From assembly GCA_947600025.1 (NCBI GenBank), contig CANQFY010000011.1, positions 1-39,423 of the forward strand: DNA of 39,423 bases, read 5' to 3'. Position numbers and translations under genes: made by a program. The notes beneath the pieces were generated by a model, which made no database searches, was not told the origin of the DNA, and saw nothing but the letters and a program-made list of their open reading frames with translations. Shown here piece by piece: positions 29,737 through 39,255 of this stretch. Within the stretch, counting starts at the first letter, position 1, and each line of letters opens with the position of its first letter. The stretch comes from an uncultured Oscillospiraceae bacterium (lineage in GTDB: Bacteria; Bacillota; Clostridia; Oscillospirales; Oscillospiraceae).

Positions 29737-30924
29737 ATGAAATCTGCCCTTGAAAAATACCGCCGGGAGTTGGACTCCATCCGCCAGGCCGGCACCTGGA
29801 AGGACGAGCGAATCATCACCACTCCCCAGCGCTCCGCCATCGACACCACCGCCGCCCAGGGCGTGGTGAATCTGTGCGCCAATAACTACCTGGGCCTTTC
29901 CAACCACCCCGCCCTCATCCAGGCGGCGAAGGACAGCTACGATACCTGGGGCTTCGGCCTCAGTTCCGTCCGGTTTATCTGCGGCACCCAGGCCATCCAC
30001 AAGGAGCTGGAGGGGAAGCTGGCGGAATTTCTGGGCATGGAGGACGCCATTCTCTACTCCTCCTGCTTTGACGCCAACGGCGGCCTGTTCGAGACCCTGC
30101 TGGGGCCGGAGGACGCGGTGATCTCCGACGAGCTGAACCACGCCTCCATTATCGACGGTGTGCGGCTGTGCAAAGCCAAGCGGTTTCGCTATAAAAACAA
30201 CAATATGGAAGACCTAAGGGCTCAGCTGGAGGCCGCTCAGGCGGCGGGGTGCAAGGTCAAGCTCATCGCCACCGACGGCGTGTTCTCCATGGACGGCTAC
30301 ATCGCCAATCTGCCCGGAATTTGCGACCTGGCGGAGAAATTTGACGCCCTGGTGATGGTGGACGACAGCCACGCCGTGGGCTTCATGGGCGACACCGGCC
30401 GGGGCACCCCGGAATTTTGCGGAGTCCAGGGCCGGGTGGACATCCTCACCGGCACCTTCGGCAAGGCCCTGGGCGGCGCCTCCGGCGGCTATACGGCGGC
30501 GAGCAAGGAGATCGTGGCCCTGCTGCGGCAGCGCAGCCGCCCCTACCTGTTCTCCAACACCCTGGCCCCGGCCATCTGCGCCGCGTCCTTAAAGACCATC
30601 GAGCTGCTCACGTCCTCCACGGAGCTGCGGGACAAGGTCCACGCCAACACCGCCTATTTCCGGGAAAAGCTGGAAAAGCTGGGCTTCGACGTGCTTCCCG
30701 GCAGCCACCCCATCGTGGTGGTGATGCTCTACGACGCCAAGGTGGCGGCGGAGTTCGCTTCCCGGATGCTGGAAAAGGGCGTCTATGTGGTTGGTTTCTC
30801 CTATCCCGTGGTGCCCCAGGGCAAGGCCCGGATCCGCACTCAGATCTCCGCCGGCCATGAAAAGGCCGACTTAGACCGGGCCATCGAGGCCTTCCGCCAG
30901 GTCAAGGCGGAAATGGGCATCTGA
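29737..30924 (+). CDS. kbl: Glycine C-acetyltransferase (2-amino-3-ketobutyrate CoA ligase)
   Basis: 395-residue PLP enzyme of the alpha-oxoamine synthase family. It splits 2-amino-3-ketobutyrate with CoA into glycine and acetyl-CoA. The PLP lysine is K243 in GTFGKALGG, with [12 protein letters not shown] and [13 protein letters not shown] before it. N-terminal [10 protein letters not shown] is typical. The start has AAGGAGG. It forms a tight operon with tdh; two further genes with short spacers (25 and 9 bp) follow on the same strand and are likely on the same transcript. Confidence 0.95.
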   Translation: MKSALEKYRRELDSIRQAGTWKDERIITTPQRSAIDTTAAQGVVNLCANNYLGLSNHPALIQAAKDSYDTWGFGLSSVRFICGTQAIHKELEGKLAEFLGMEDAILYSSCFDANGGLFETLLGPEDAVISDELNHASIIDGVRLCKAKRFRYKNNNMEDLRAQLEAAQAAGCKVKLIATDGVFSMDGYIANLPGICDLAEKFDALVMVDDSHAVGFMGDTGRGTPEFCGVQGRVDILTGTFGKALGGASGGYTAASKEIVALLRQRSRPYLFSNTLAPAICAASLKTIELLTSSTELRDKVHANTAYFREKLEKLGFDVLPGSHPIVVVMLYDAKVAAEFASRMLEKGVYVVGFSYPVVPQGKARIRTQISAGHEKADLDRAIEAFRQVKAEMGI

Positions 30925-30949
30925 TATTCTTTTAGAGGGGGACAACGCC

Positions 30950-31804
30950 ATGTCCATCGACCGCCTGCAGGAGAAAATCCGCAAACTGAAAAGTCCCACC
31001 ATGATCCGCTTTTCCCCGGGGGCGGATCAGCTGCCCCCACCGCTGGCGGCGCTTCCGCTGTCCGAGGGCTACGGAAACCTCTGCCGGGAGCTACTCACCG
31101 GCCTGACCGATTTGGTCCCCGCCGTCCGATTTTCCTTCGGGGGCTTTGCCCTGCTGGGGACGACGGGCTTGGAGGAGCTGAAAAAGTGCCTGACCCGCGC
31201 CCGGGAGCTGGGTTATTACATCGTCCTGGACGCCCCGGAGCTACTGACCCCTCAGGATGCCGCCGGCGCCGCCCAGGCGCTGAAGGACTGGGACTGGGAC
31301 GGCCTGGTGCTGTCGCCCTACTTGGGCAGCGACGTGATCCGGCCCTTCCTGCCGGACTGCCGCCAGGATAAGACCTTGTTTCTGATGATTCGGGGCGCTA
31401 ACCGCTCCGCGTCCGAGCTGCAGGATCTGCTGACCGGCACCCGCCTGGTCCACCAGGCGGCGGCGGAGCTGGCGGACCGCCACGGGCAGGGCATTTTCGG
31501 AAGCTGCGGCTATTCCCAGGTGGGGGCCGTGGTCGGGGCTCCGGCGGAGAGCGCCCTGAAAACCCTGCGGAGCCGTTATAACCGGCTGTTTCTGCTGGTG
31601 GACGGCTGCGACGCCCCCGCCGCCAACGCAAAGAAATGTGCCGCAGCCTTCGACCGCTTCGGCCACGGCGCGGTGGTCTGCGCCGGGGAATCCGTCACTG
31701 CCGCTTGGAAGCAGGGAGAGGATCCAGAAGATTATGTAAACCAATCGGTCCAGGCCGCTCAGCGCTTGAAGCGAAACCTGTCTACCTACGTCACGATTCT
31801 CTAG
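30950..31804 (+). CDS. Orotidine-5'-phosphate-decarboxylase-like protein lacking catalytic residues
   Basis: 284 residues, similar along most of its length to subfamily-2 PyrF: MSIDRLQEKI at the front, LVPAVRFSFGGFALLG, ARELGYYIVLDA, LSPYLGSDVIRPFL, RGANRSASELQDLL, GYSQVGAVVGA. Active PyrF has AVKPQ, then DxKxxD, a PGxGAQGG phosphate loop and a late arginine. Here these read AVRFS, DAPELL, VDGCDAPAAN and CAGESV, so the catalytic lysines, second aspartate, phosphate loop and arginine are gone. It is probably a pseudoenzyme with a new role, binding or regulatory. The frame is intact, GAGGGGG precedes the ATG, and it follows kbl closely. Decay is unlikely given the clean frame. Confidence 0.75.
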   Translation: MSIDRLQEKIRKLKSPTMIRFSPGADQLPPPLAALPLSEGYGNLCRELLTGLTDLVPAVRFSFGGFALLGTTGLEELKKCLTRARELGYYIVLDAPELLTPQDAAGAAQALKDWDWDGLVLSPYLGSDVIRPFLPDCRQDKTLFLMIRGANRSASELQDLLTGTRLVHQAAAELADRHGQGIFGSCGYSQVGAVVGAPAESALKTLRSRYNRLFLLVDGCDAPAANAKKCAAAFDRFGHGAVVCAGESVTAAWKQGEDPEDYVNQSVQAAQRLKRNLSTYVTIL

Positions 31805-31813
31805 GAGGGCGCC

Positions 31814-32446
31814 ATGGCCTTTGATTTCAAGAAAGAGTACCGGGAGTTTTACCTGCCCAAGGCCAAGCCGGAGCTGGTGACAGTGCCCCGGATGAACTAT
31901 TTGGCGGTCCGTGGCGCCGGGGACCCCAACGAGGAGGGCGGGGCGTACAAGGCCTCTATCGGCCTCCTATACGGCGTTGCCTACACCATTAAGATGAGCA
32001 AGCTGGGGGACCACCGGATCGAGGGGTATTTCGACTTCGTGGTGCCGCCGCTGGAGGGCTTCTGGTGGCAGGAGGGTCTTGAGGGCTTCGACTACCGGCG
32101 AAAGGAAGAATTTCACTGGATCTCGGTGATCCGTCTGCCGGACTTCGTGACGGAGCAGGACCTTAACTGGGCCCGGAATGATGCGGAGCGGAAGAAAAAG
32201 CAGGACTTTTCTCCGGTGGAATTTCTGTCCCTGGAGGAAGGTCTATGTGTCCAAATGCTCCATGTGGGCCCCTTTGACCGGGAGCCGGAAAGCGTGGCGA
32301 AAATGGATGAGTTTCTCCGGGAGTGGGGCTATGAAAACGACTTTTCCCCCACCCGTCTCCACCATGAGATCTACCTCTCCGATGTGCGAAAGCTGCCCCC
32401 GGAGCGGTGGAAAACCGTGATCCGCCACCCAATTCGAAGGAAATAA
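31814..32446 (+). CDS. GyrI-like small-molecule-binding domain protein
   Basis: 210 residues with no DNA-binding domain. The front (FKKEYREFYLPKAKPELVTVPRMNYLAVRGAGDPN) and the end (LHHEIYLSDVRKLPPERWKTVIRHPI) are typical of free-standing GyrI-like/YdhI-type proteins, whose fold binds or hydrolyses hydrophobic small molecules. The ATG follows AGGAGGG and the gene begins 9 bp after the PyrF-like gene, so it is likely the last gene of the tdh operon. What it binds is unknown; a link to threonine breakdown is not evident. Confidence 0.82.
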   Translation: MAFDFKKEYREFYLPKAKPELVTVPRMNYLAVRGAGDPNEEGGAYKASIGLLYGVAYTIKMSKLGDHRIEGYFDFVVPPLEGFWWQEGLEGFDYRRKEEFHWISVIRLPDFVTEQDLNWARNDAERKKKQDFSPVEFLSLEEGLCVQMLHVGPFDREPESVAKMDEFLREWGYENDFSPTRLHHEIYLSDVRKLPPERWKTVIRHPIRRK

Positions 32447-32451
32447 GCTGT

Positions 32452-32490
32452 GCCGCCGGACCCGTTGGGTCCGGCGGCAATGTTTATTTT
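32452..32490 (+). terminator. Terminator of the tdh operon
   Basis: A perfect 12-bp stem (32452-32463 with 32467-32478), loop GTT, then a T-rich stretch ending TTTTTT. It overlaps the end of the convergent protease gene. Confidence 0.88.
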
Positions 32491-33704
32491 TTCATTTCCT
32501 TTTCGATGGCGGCGATCCGCTGGCTCAGGGGCGGGTGGTCGTAGGTCAAAAGGACCTCCCACTTGGAGGGGGCCAGGTCCGCCAGATTTTCCTTGGACAG
32601 CTTTTTCAGCCCCGAGATCAGGGCCTCGCCATAGCCCTCCTGGACCGCCTGGGCGTCGGCCCGATACTCAGCCCTCCGGGACACTGCCCCGGCCAGGATG
32701 GAGAACAGGGGCATGACGATCTGGGACTCCACCAGCATCACCAGCAGCAGCGCGAAGCCGTAGTTCCGTCCTGCAAAGCCAAAGTCCGGATAGATGGCCT
32801 CGGTCCGCACCGTGGCCCAGGCCAGGACCACGATCAGAAGCATCTGAGCGATGCCGATGACGCTGTTTTTCAGGGTATCCTTGTGGAGCCCGTGGCCCAG
32901 CTCGTGGGCAAAAACTGCCACGATCTCATCCGGCGTCATGGCGGCGATCAGGGTGTCATACAGCACGATGGTCTTGGTTTTTCCCAGGCCGGAAAAATAG
33001 GCGTTGGCCTTGGTGGTCCGCTTGGAGGCGTCCATGACCTGGATCTCCTTCACATGGTAACCGTATTTTTCCAGCAGAGCGGTGAGCTTGGTCCGCAACT
33101 CCCCCTCCTCCAGAGGGGTGAATTTGTTGAACAGCTTGGAAAAAATGGGGGCCAGGAACATGACGGCGAAGAGGAACGCCACCATCACCCCGGAGAACAG
33201 CAGCAAAATCCAGTCGCCCAGGGCCTCGTAGATGAGGATAAACAGGCTCATCAGGGCGAACAGGAGTACCAAAGTGATCAGAAAGGACTTGAACTGGTCG
33301 GCAAAGAAGGTTTTCAGAGTCATTTTGTTGAAGCCGTACTTTTCGTCGATCTTCATGTTAAAAATGTAGCTGAAGATTGTGCCCAGAACGGTGTCGATCA
33401 GCACGAAGACGCCCAAAACGCTCATCATGCCGAAATACGGGTTCCCGCCCACGGCCACCAGGGGCATGACGTTGAAAGCGATCAGGGCAATGTACACACA
33501 GTCGTTGAAGAAGGTGGCGATAATGGCCGCCTGGCAGGTCTCCTTGTGATAGGCGCTCCACTTGGCGTAGGTCTCGCCGTCGTACAGGTCCTTGACGTTG
33601 TCGGGGATGGGGTTGTCCTTGGACTTGTAGCTGAGATACTGAACGAACAGGTCATAGCACAAGATCAGGCCCATCAAAATCAGGCAAATCAGTTTGTAAT
33701 TCAT
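32484..33704 (-). CDS. M48 family integral-membrane zinc protease (Ste24-like)
   Basis: 406 residues with several membrane helices (about 2-25, 58-80, 92-115, 140-160, 163-188, 283-300, 316-340). The zinc motif is H267-E-L-G-H271 with the third ligand probably E346 in RRAEYRADAQA. Both the layout and SKRTTKANAYFSGL match Ste24/CAAX-protease-like M48A enzymes. In bacteria such proteases take part in membrane-protein quality control; the target here is unknown. The ATG follows AAAGGAG. It is a single gene with its own promoter, read away from murB. Confidence 0.92.
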   Translation of the reverse strand: MNYKLICLILMGLILCYDLFVQYLSYKSKDNPIPDNVKDLYDGETYAKWSAYHKETCQAAIIATFFNDCVYIALIAFNVMPLVAVGGNPYFGMMSVLGVFVLIDTVLGTIFSYIFNMKIDEKYGFNKMTLKTFFADQFKSFLITLVLLFALMSLFILIYEALGDWILLLFSGVMVAFLFAVMFLAPIFSKLFNKFTPLEEGELRTKLTALLEKYGYHVKEIQVMDASKRTTKANAYFSGLGKTKTIVLYDTLIAAMTPDEIVAVFAHELGHGLHKDTLKNSVIGIAQMLLIVVLAWATVRTEAIYPDFGFAGRNYGFALLLVMLVESQIVMPLFSILAGAVSRRAEYRADAQAVQEGYGEALISGLKKLSKENLADLAPSKWEVLLTYDHPPLSQRIAAIEKEMKK

Positions 33705-33736
33705 AGCGAAGCTCCTTTCGATCGGTTCTTGCCTCC

Positions 33737-33765
33737 ATTATAGTCCCCCGGCGGGGGGATTTCAA
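33737..33765 (-). promoter_or_regulatory. Promoter of the M48 protease with a palindromic spacer
   Basis: Minus strand TTGAAA (33765-33760), 17-bp spacer, TATAAT (33742-33737). The spacer contains TCCCCC/GGGGGA around a CG-rich centre, a possible operator. Confidence 0.75.
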
Positions 33766-33794
33766 GAGGGGAAGAAAAAAAGATGGGGGAAGAA

Positions 33795-33823
33795 TTGCAT
33801 CTTGGAGGCAGATGTGATATACT
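33795..33823 (+). promoter_or_regulatory. Promoter of murB-whiA-dnaE
   Basis: TTGCAT (33795-33800), 17-bp spacer, TATACT (33818-33823). Confidence 0.78.
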
Positions 33824-33878
33824 ATTTCTAACTGTACACCCGGCCCGGCGGGCCCCATTTTCTTCCAGGGAGGATCAT

Positions 33879-34778
33879 ATGACGGCGTTTCAGCAGGCAT
33901 TTTCCCGGCTTGCCCCCGGGATCGAGATTCGCTTTTCCGAGCCTCTGGCCAAGTACACCTCCTTCCGCATCGGCGGCCCGGCGGAGGCGCTGGCCCTGCC
34001 AAAAAATCCGGAGGAGCTGAAGACTCTTCTGGCGGCCTGCGGGGCGCTGGGGGCGGCCCCGGCCATCCTGGGGGCGGGGACCAATGTCCTGGCTCCGGAC
34101 GAGGGGATCCAGGGCGCCGTGATCTGCCTGCGGGGGCTGTGCGGCGCGGAGGATCTGGGGGCCGGGCGCGTCCGATTCGGGGCGGGGCTGTCCCTGGCCC
34201 GGGCGGCGGATTTCGCCGCCAAGTTGGGCCTGTCCGGTTTGGAATTTGCCCACGGCATCCCCGGTACCGTGGGGGGCGGCGTATATATGAACGCCGGCGC
34301 CTACGGCGGGGAGATCGGCCAGGTCTGTACGGAGGCGACCACCCTGGATTTTCAGGGGCGGACCCATCGCTATTCCCGGGAGGAGCTTTCCTTTTCCTAC
34401 CGGCACAGCCGGATGCAGGAGCTTATGCAGATCGTGGTCAGCGCCGAATTTGCCCTGATTCCCGCCCCGGAAGAACAGATCCGCGCGCAAATGCGGGAGC
34501 TGTCGGCCAGGCGCCGGGCCTCTCAGCCTCTGGAATACCCTTCCGCCGGTTCGGCCTTCAAGCGGCCCCGGGAGGGGTACGCCGCCGCCCTGATCGACGG
34601 CGCGGGGCTGAAGGGCTTTCGGGTCGGGGATGCCCAGGTTTCAGAAAAACACGCCGGTTTTGTGATCAATCGGGGCGCCGCTACTGCCGAACAGGTGAAG
34701 GAGCTGCTGCGCCGGGTGACGGAACGGGTGTATGAAGACAGCGGGATCACGCTGGAGCCGGAGATCCGGCTCTGGTGA
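33879..34778 (+). CDS. murB: UDP-N-acetylenolpyruvoylglucosamine reductase
   Basis: 299-residue FAD enzyme making UDP-N-acetylmuramate for peptidoglycan. The FAD-binding part shows YTSFRIGGPAEALALP and GAGTNVLA, then HGIPGTVGGGVYMNAGAYGGEI. The substrate domain has YPSAGSAFKRP with the catalytic serine and GFVINRGAATAEQV. It belongs to the shorter type II MurB found in Firmicutes. The ATG at 33879 follows AGGGAGG. It is the first gene of the unit leading into whiA and dnaE. Confidence 0.95.
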   Translation: MTAFQQAFSRLAPGIEIRFSEPLAKYTSFRIGGPAEALALPKNPEELKTLLAACGALGAAPAILGAGTNVLAPDEGIQGAVICLRGLCGAEDLGAGRVRFGAGLSLARAADFAAKLGLSGLEFAHGIPGTVGGGVYMNAGAYGGEIGQVCTEATTLDFQGRTHRYSREELSFSYRHSRMQELMQIVVSAEFALIPAPEEQIRAQMRELSARRRASQPLEYPSAGSAFKRPREGYAAALIDGAGLKGFRVGDAQVSEKHAGFVINRGAATAEQVKELLRRVTERVYEDSGITLEPEIRLW

Positions 34779-34798
34779 ATAGAAAGAAGGCGAACACC

Positions 34799-35722
34799 AT
34801 GGCATCCTCCTTTTCCGGCAGCGTCAAAGCGGAGCTGTGCCGGAACAATGTGCAACGGCAGTGCTGCGCCCGGGCGGAGTGCTTTGGGGTGCTGCTCTTC
34901 TGCAACAGCTTTGGCCCGGCGGGAGTAAGGATCATCACCGAGAGCCGGGAATTTGCCCAGCGGCTGCCGAAGCTCTTTAAGCGGGCCTTTTCTGTGGCCT
35001 TTGACCAGGCCCCGGAAAAGGACGGCGCAGGAAAACTGATTTTCCAGATCACGGCGCCGGAGAAGATCCGTCTGATCATGGACCAGTTTGGCTTCAGTCC
35101 GGCGGACACCCTGGCCCTCTATGTCAATCTGCCGGTGGTGGAGGAGGACTGCTGCAAGGCATCCTTCCTCCGGGGGGCTTTTCTGGCGGGAGGTTCGGTG
35201 ACGGACCCGGCCAAGGGCTACCACCTGGAGCTGGCTACCACCCACCTAAGCGTCTGCCGGGAGACCTACGCACTGATGGAGGAGGTCATGGGCTTTTATC
35301 CCAAGACCGCCGCCCGGGGCGGTGGCCAGGTGCTCTATCTCAAGCAGAGCGAGCGGATCGCCGATTTTTTGACCTATTTGGGCGCGCCGGTAGCGGCCAT
35401 GGGGATCATGGAGGCCCGGCTGGAAAAGGAACTGAACAACAAGGTCAACCGCCGCTGCAACTGTGACGACGCCAACACCACCAAGGTGGTGGAGGCGGCC
35501 CAGGAGCAGTGCGAGGCCATTCATTTTTTGCGCGGCCAGGGACGGCTGGAGAGCTTGCCGGACAAGCTCCGGTTTGCCGCCCTGGCCCGGGAGGCCCATC
35601 CCGAGGCGTCCCTGACGGAGCTGGCGGAAATGATGGAGCCGCCCATTACCAAGAGCGCCATGAGCCACCGGCTCCGCCGGCTGACGGAGCTGGCGGAGGA
35701 AGGGAAGGAGGCGTCCACATGA
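34799..35722 (+). CDS. whiA: DNA-binding protein WhiA
   Basis: 307 residues: an N-terminal LAGLIDADG-like domain (about 80-200) with FLRGAFLAGGSVTDPAKGYHLE, and a C-terminal helix-turn-helix (LTELAEMMEPPITKSAMSHRLRRL). WhiA affects cell division and sporulation in Gram-positives. I chose the ATG at 34799 because AGAAGG lies 8 nt before it; a GTG at 34775 lacks a good site. In many Firmicutes rapZ and yvcK sit just before whiA; here murB is directly upstream. The stop overlaps the dnaE start (ATGA), so these genes are probably coupled. Confidence 0.95.
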   Translation: MASSFSGSVKAELCRNNVQRQCCARAECFGVLLFCNSFGPAGVRIITESREFAQRLPKLFKRAFSVAFDQAPEKDGAGKLIFQITAPEKIRLIMDQFGFSPADTLALYVNLPVVEEDCCKASFLRGAFLAGGSVTDPAKGYHLELATTHLSVCRETYALMEEVMGFYPKTAARGGGQVLYLKQSERIADFLTYLGAPVAAMGIMEARLEKELNNKVNRRCNCDDANTTKVVEAAQEQCEAIHFLRGQGRLESLPDKLRFAALAREAHPEASLTELAEMMEPPITKSAMSHRLRRLTELAEEGKEAST

Positions 35723-38700
35723 GTTTTGTCCACCTCCACGTCCACACGGAGTACAGCCTTTTGGACGGGGCCTGCCGCATCGGCTCCATGATGGACAGGG
35801 TGAAGGAGCTGGGCCAGGAGGCCGTGGCCATCACCGACCATGGGGTGATGTACGGCTGCATCGATTTTTATAAGGCCGCCAAGGCCGCGGGGATCAAGCC
35901 CATCATTGGCTGCGAGGTCTATGTGGCCCGGCGGGGCATGGCGGACCGGATCTATGGCGTGGACAACGACCCGTACCATCTGGTGCTGCTCTGCGAAAAC
36001 CAAACCGGCTATGAAAACCTCTGCCTGCTGGTGAGCCAGGCTTTTCTGAACGGATTTTACGGCAAGCCCCGGGTGGATCTGGAGTTGCTGCGGCAGCGCC
36101 ACGAGGGGCTGATTGCCCTGTCCGCCTGCCTGGCTGGGGCCATCCCCCAGTATCTGATGGAGGACAGCTACGACAGCGCCAAAAGCTACGCCTTGACCCT
36201 CTCGGAGATTTTCGGCCCCGGAAATTTCTTCCTGGAAATGCAGGACCACGGGATCGAGGCCCAGCGGGCGGTGAATCAGGGCATCCGCAGGCTGGCCCGG
36301 GAGACGGGCCTTCCGCTGGTGGTCACCAACGACGCCCACTACCTCCGCCGGGAGGACGCCAAGATGCAGGATGTGCTGCTGTGTATCCAGACCGGCAAGA
36401 CCGTGGACGATCCCAACCGGATGAAATTCCAGACCGAGGAATTTTACCTGAAAAGCGAGGAGGAGATGCGCGCCCTCTTCCCGGACTGCGAAGAAGCCTT
36501 TGAAAATACGGTGAAAATCGCCCGGCGGTGCAATGTGGAGTTTGTCTTCAATCAGTACCACCTGCCGGAATTTCCGGTGCCCACCGGGGAGGACAGCGAG
36601 GTCTACTTCCGGCGGCTGTGCCTGGAGGGCTTTGAGAAGCGCTATGTGGATCCGCCGGCAGAGTACCGTCAGCGGCTGGACTATGAAATGAACGTCATAT
36701 CCCACATGGGTTATGTAAACTACTATCTCATCGTCTGGGATTTTATTCGCTATGCCAAGGAGTCCGGCATTCCCGTGGGGCCGGGCCGTGGCTCCGGCGC
36801 GGCCTCCATCGCCGCCTACTGCCTCCACATCACGGAGGTGGACCCCATGAAGTACGGGCTGATCTTTGAGCGGTTTTTGAACCCGGAGCGGGTCAGTATG
36901 CCGGATTTCGACACGGATTTCTGCCAGGAGCGCCGGGGCGAGGTCATTGACTATGTGACGGAAAAGTATGGCAAGGACCATGTGGCCCAGATCGTCACCT
37001 TCGGCACCATGGCGGCCCGGGGCGCCATCCGGGACGTGGGCCGGGCCCTGAACTTCACCTATGCCGAGACCGACGTGGTGGCCAAGCTGGTGCCCACCAC
37101 CCTTCACATCACACTGAAAGAGGCGCTGAACGTCTCCCCCCGGCTCAAGGAGATGTACGACGGGGACCAGCGGGTGAAGACCCTCATCGATACCGCCATG
37201 AGCCTGGAGGGCATGCCCCGGAACACCTCTACCCACGCCGCCGGCGTGGTGATCACCGCTAAGCCGGTGGACACCTATGTACCCTTGTCCCGGAACGACG
37301 ATACCATTGTCACCCAGTACACCATGACCACCATCGAGGAGCTGGGCCTTCTCAAAATGGACTTTTTAGGTCTGCGGAACCTGTCGGTGATCGCGGACGC
37401 CGAGGAGCAGATCCGCCGAATCCAGCCGGACTTCTCCATCCAGGAGGTGCCGGATTTTGACCGGGAGACCTACGCCATGCTGGCGGAGGGGAAGACCCAG
37501 GGGGTGTTCCAGCTGGAGTCCGCCGGGATCACCGGGGTCTGCATGAATATGAAGCCCACCTCCATCGAGGACTTGACGGCCCTGGTGGCCCTGTACCGCC
37601 CGGGCCCCATGGAGTCCATCCCCACCTTTATCGCCAACAAGCAGGATCCCAGGAGGATCACCTACAAGACTCCCCTCCTGGAGCCCATTTTGAAGGTCAC
37701 CTATGGAGTCATCCTCTACCAGGAGCAGGTCATCGAGATCTTCCGCTCCCTGGGCGGCTACTCCATGGGCCAGGCGGACAACATCCGCCGGGCCATTTCC
37801 AAGAAAAAGCAGAAGATCATCGACGCGGAGCGACCGGTATTCGTCTACGGCGACCCCAAGCAGAACATCCCCGGGGCGGTGGCCCGGGGGGTCAGCGAGG
37901 CGGCGGCCCAGTCCATTTACGACGAGATCGTGGCCTTCGGCGACTACGCCTTCAACAAGGCCCACTCCGCCTGCTACGCCGTGGTCAGCTACCAGACCGC
38001 TTATCTCAAGTGCCACTATCTTCTGCAATACATGGCGGCCCTCATGACCTCGGTGCTGGACTATTCCGAGAAGGTGGCGGGCTATATCGCCGAGTGTAAG
38101 GAGTGGGGGATCGCCACGCTGCCACCGGACATCAACCGCTCCGAGGACCCCTTCGTGGTGGAGGGGAACGCCATCCGCTTTGGACTGGGGGCCGTGAAGA
38201 ACGTGGGCCACGGGCTGATCCGTTCTCTGGTGGAGAAGCGCAGTGAGGGCGGTCCCTTCCGGTCCCTGGAGGATTTTCTCCAGCGGATGGGGGACGGAGA
38301 GCTGAACAAGCGGGCCGTGGAGAACTTCATCAAGTGCGGCGCCATGGATTGCCTAGGCCACCGCCGCAGCGAGCTGCTGGCGGTGTACGAAACCATGATG
38401 GACAGCGTCGCCGCCACCCGGAAGCGGAATCTGGAGGGCCAAATGGGCCTGTTCGCCATGGTCCAGGGGGAGGACAGGGGGGCCAGCGTACCCATTCCAA
38501 CCCTGCCGGAGCTGGACCGGGCGCAAAGAATGTTAATGGAGAAGGAAACCACCGGCATTTACCTTTCCGGCCACCCCATGGACGACTACCGGGCGTATCT
38601 GAAAAAGACCCATGTGGCGCCCATTTCCGAGCTGATGGCGGAGGATTCCCAATTTGCCGACGATCAGATCGTGCAGATCGCCGGGATCGTGCAGACCGTC

Positions 38701-39174
38701 AAGATGAAGACCACCCGGAATAACTCCATGATGGCCTATGTCACCCTGGAGGATGATACCGCGTCCATTGAAATGCTGGCCTTTTCCAATGTGCTGAGCC
38801 AGTACGGCGGCTACCTCCGGGAAAACGCTCCGGTGGTAGTCACAGGCCGCCTCTCCCTCCGGGACGATAAGGAGCCCCAGCTCGTAGTGAACCGGGCCCA
38901 GCCCATTTCGGACTTTTCCGGCGGAACCCAGCCGGCGCCGGCCCCCCAGAGCAACCGGCTCAGCGGCAGCACCTTGTATCTCCGGCTTCCCTCGGAGCAA
39001 GACCCCCGGCTGCGGAAGGTGCGGGCCATGCTGAATATGTTCCCGGGGGATGCCCAGGCGGTGGTGTACTTTGCCGATACTCGGATCCGCCGGGGCACCC
39101 GCTGCGGCCTGGACAGGAGGCTGGTGGGAGAGCTGGAAAATGTGCTGGGAAATGGGAATGTTGTTGTCAAATAG
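35719..39174 (+). CDS. dnaE: DNA polymerase III alpha subunit DnaE
   Basis: 1151 residues. The N-terminal PHP domain begins FVHLHVHTEYSLLDGACR. The polymerase active site has the aspartates D398 and D400 in PDFDTDF, with GPGRGSGAAS before it and GVFQLES plus ALYRPGPMESIP after it. A helix-hairpin-helix/tau-binding part and an OB fold (VQIAGIVQTVKMKTTRNN) complete the DnaE type; no PolC-style exonuclease insert is present. It acts in chromosome replication together with PolC in low-GC Gram-positives, including their GC-rich relatives. The ATG at 35719 follows AAGGAGG and overlaps the whiA stop. Confidence 0.97.
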   Translation: MSFVHLHVHTEYSLLDGACRIGSMMDRVKELGQEAVAITDHGVMYGCIDFYKAAKAAGIKPIIGCEVYVARRGMADRIYGVDNDPYHLVLLCENQTGYENLCLLVSQAFLNGFYGKPRVDLELLRQRHEGLIALSACLAGAIPQYLMEDSYDSAKSYALTLSEIFGPGNFFLEMQDHGIEAQRAVNQGIRRLARETGLPLVVTNDAHYLRREDAKMQDVLLCIQTGKTVDDPNRMKFQTEEFYLKSEEEMRALFPDCEEAFENTVKIARRCNVEFVFNQYHLPEFPVPTGEDSEVYFRRLCLEGFEKRYVDPPAEYRQRLDYEMNVISHMGYVNYYLIVWDFIRYAKESGIPVGPGRGSGAASIAAYCLHITEVDPMKYGLIFERFLNPERVSMPDFDTDFCQERRGEVIDYVTEKYGKDHVAQIVTFGTMAARGAIRDVGRALNFTYAETDVVAKLVPTTLHITLKEALNVSPRLKEMYDGDQRVKTLIDTAMSLEGMPRNTSTHAAGVVITAKPVDTYVPLSRNDDTIVTQYTMTTIEELGLLKMDFLGLRNLSVIADAEEQIRRIQPDFSIQEVPDFDRETYAMLAEGKTQGVFQLESAGITGVCMNMKPTSIEDLTALVALYRPGPMESIPTFIANKQDPRRITYKTPLLEPILKVTYGVILYQEQVIEIFRSLGGYSMGQADNIRRAISKKKQKIIDAERPVFVYGDPKQNIPGAVARGVSEAAAQSIYDEIVAFGDYAFNKAHSACYAVVSYQTAYLKCHYLLQYMAALMTSVLDYSEKVAGYIAECKEWGIATLPPDINRSEDPFVVEGNAIRFGLGAVKNVGHGLIRSLVEKRSEGGPFRSLEDFLQRMGDGELNKRAVENFIKCGAMDCLGHRRSELLAVYETMMDSVAATRKRNLEGQMGLFAMVQGEDRGASVPIPTLPELDRAQRMLMEKETTGIYLSGHPMDDYRAYLKKTHVAPISELMAEDSQFADDQIVQIAGIVQTVKMKTTRNNSMMAYVTLEDDTASIEMLAFSNVLSQYGGYLRENAPVVVTGRLSLRDDKEPQLVVNRAQPISDFSGGTQPAPAPQSNRLSGSTLYLRLPSEQDPRLRKVRAMLNMFPGDAQAVVYFADTRIRRGTRCGLDRRLVGELENVLGNGNVVVK

Positions 39175-39175
39175 C

Positions 39176-39204
39176 TTCCCTTTTTGGAAAAACTATGCTA
39201 TACT
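39176..39204 (+). promoter_or_regulatory. Possible promoter of the lipoprotein gene
   Basis: TATACT (39199-39204) is a good -10, but the -35 17 bp upstream is only TTCCCT (39176-39181). Confidence 0.45.
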
Positions 39205-39255
39205 ATAAAAAGCGTCTGCTTTAAGCGGAAGCGGCGGGAAGGAGAGGTGCCCCAA

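Noticed and set aside
30950-31804. Functional pyrF
   Set aside because: The catalytic DxKxxD and phosphate-binding motifs are absent and no pyrimidine genes are nearby.
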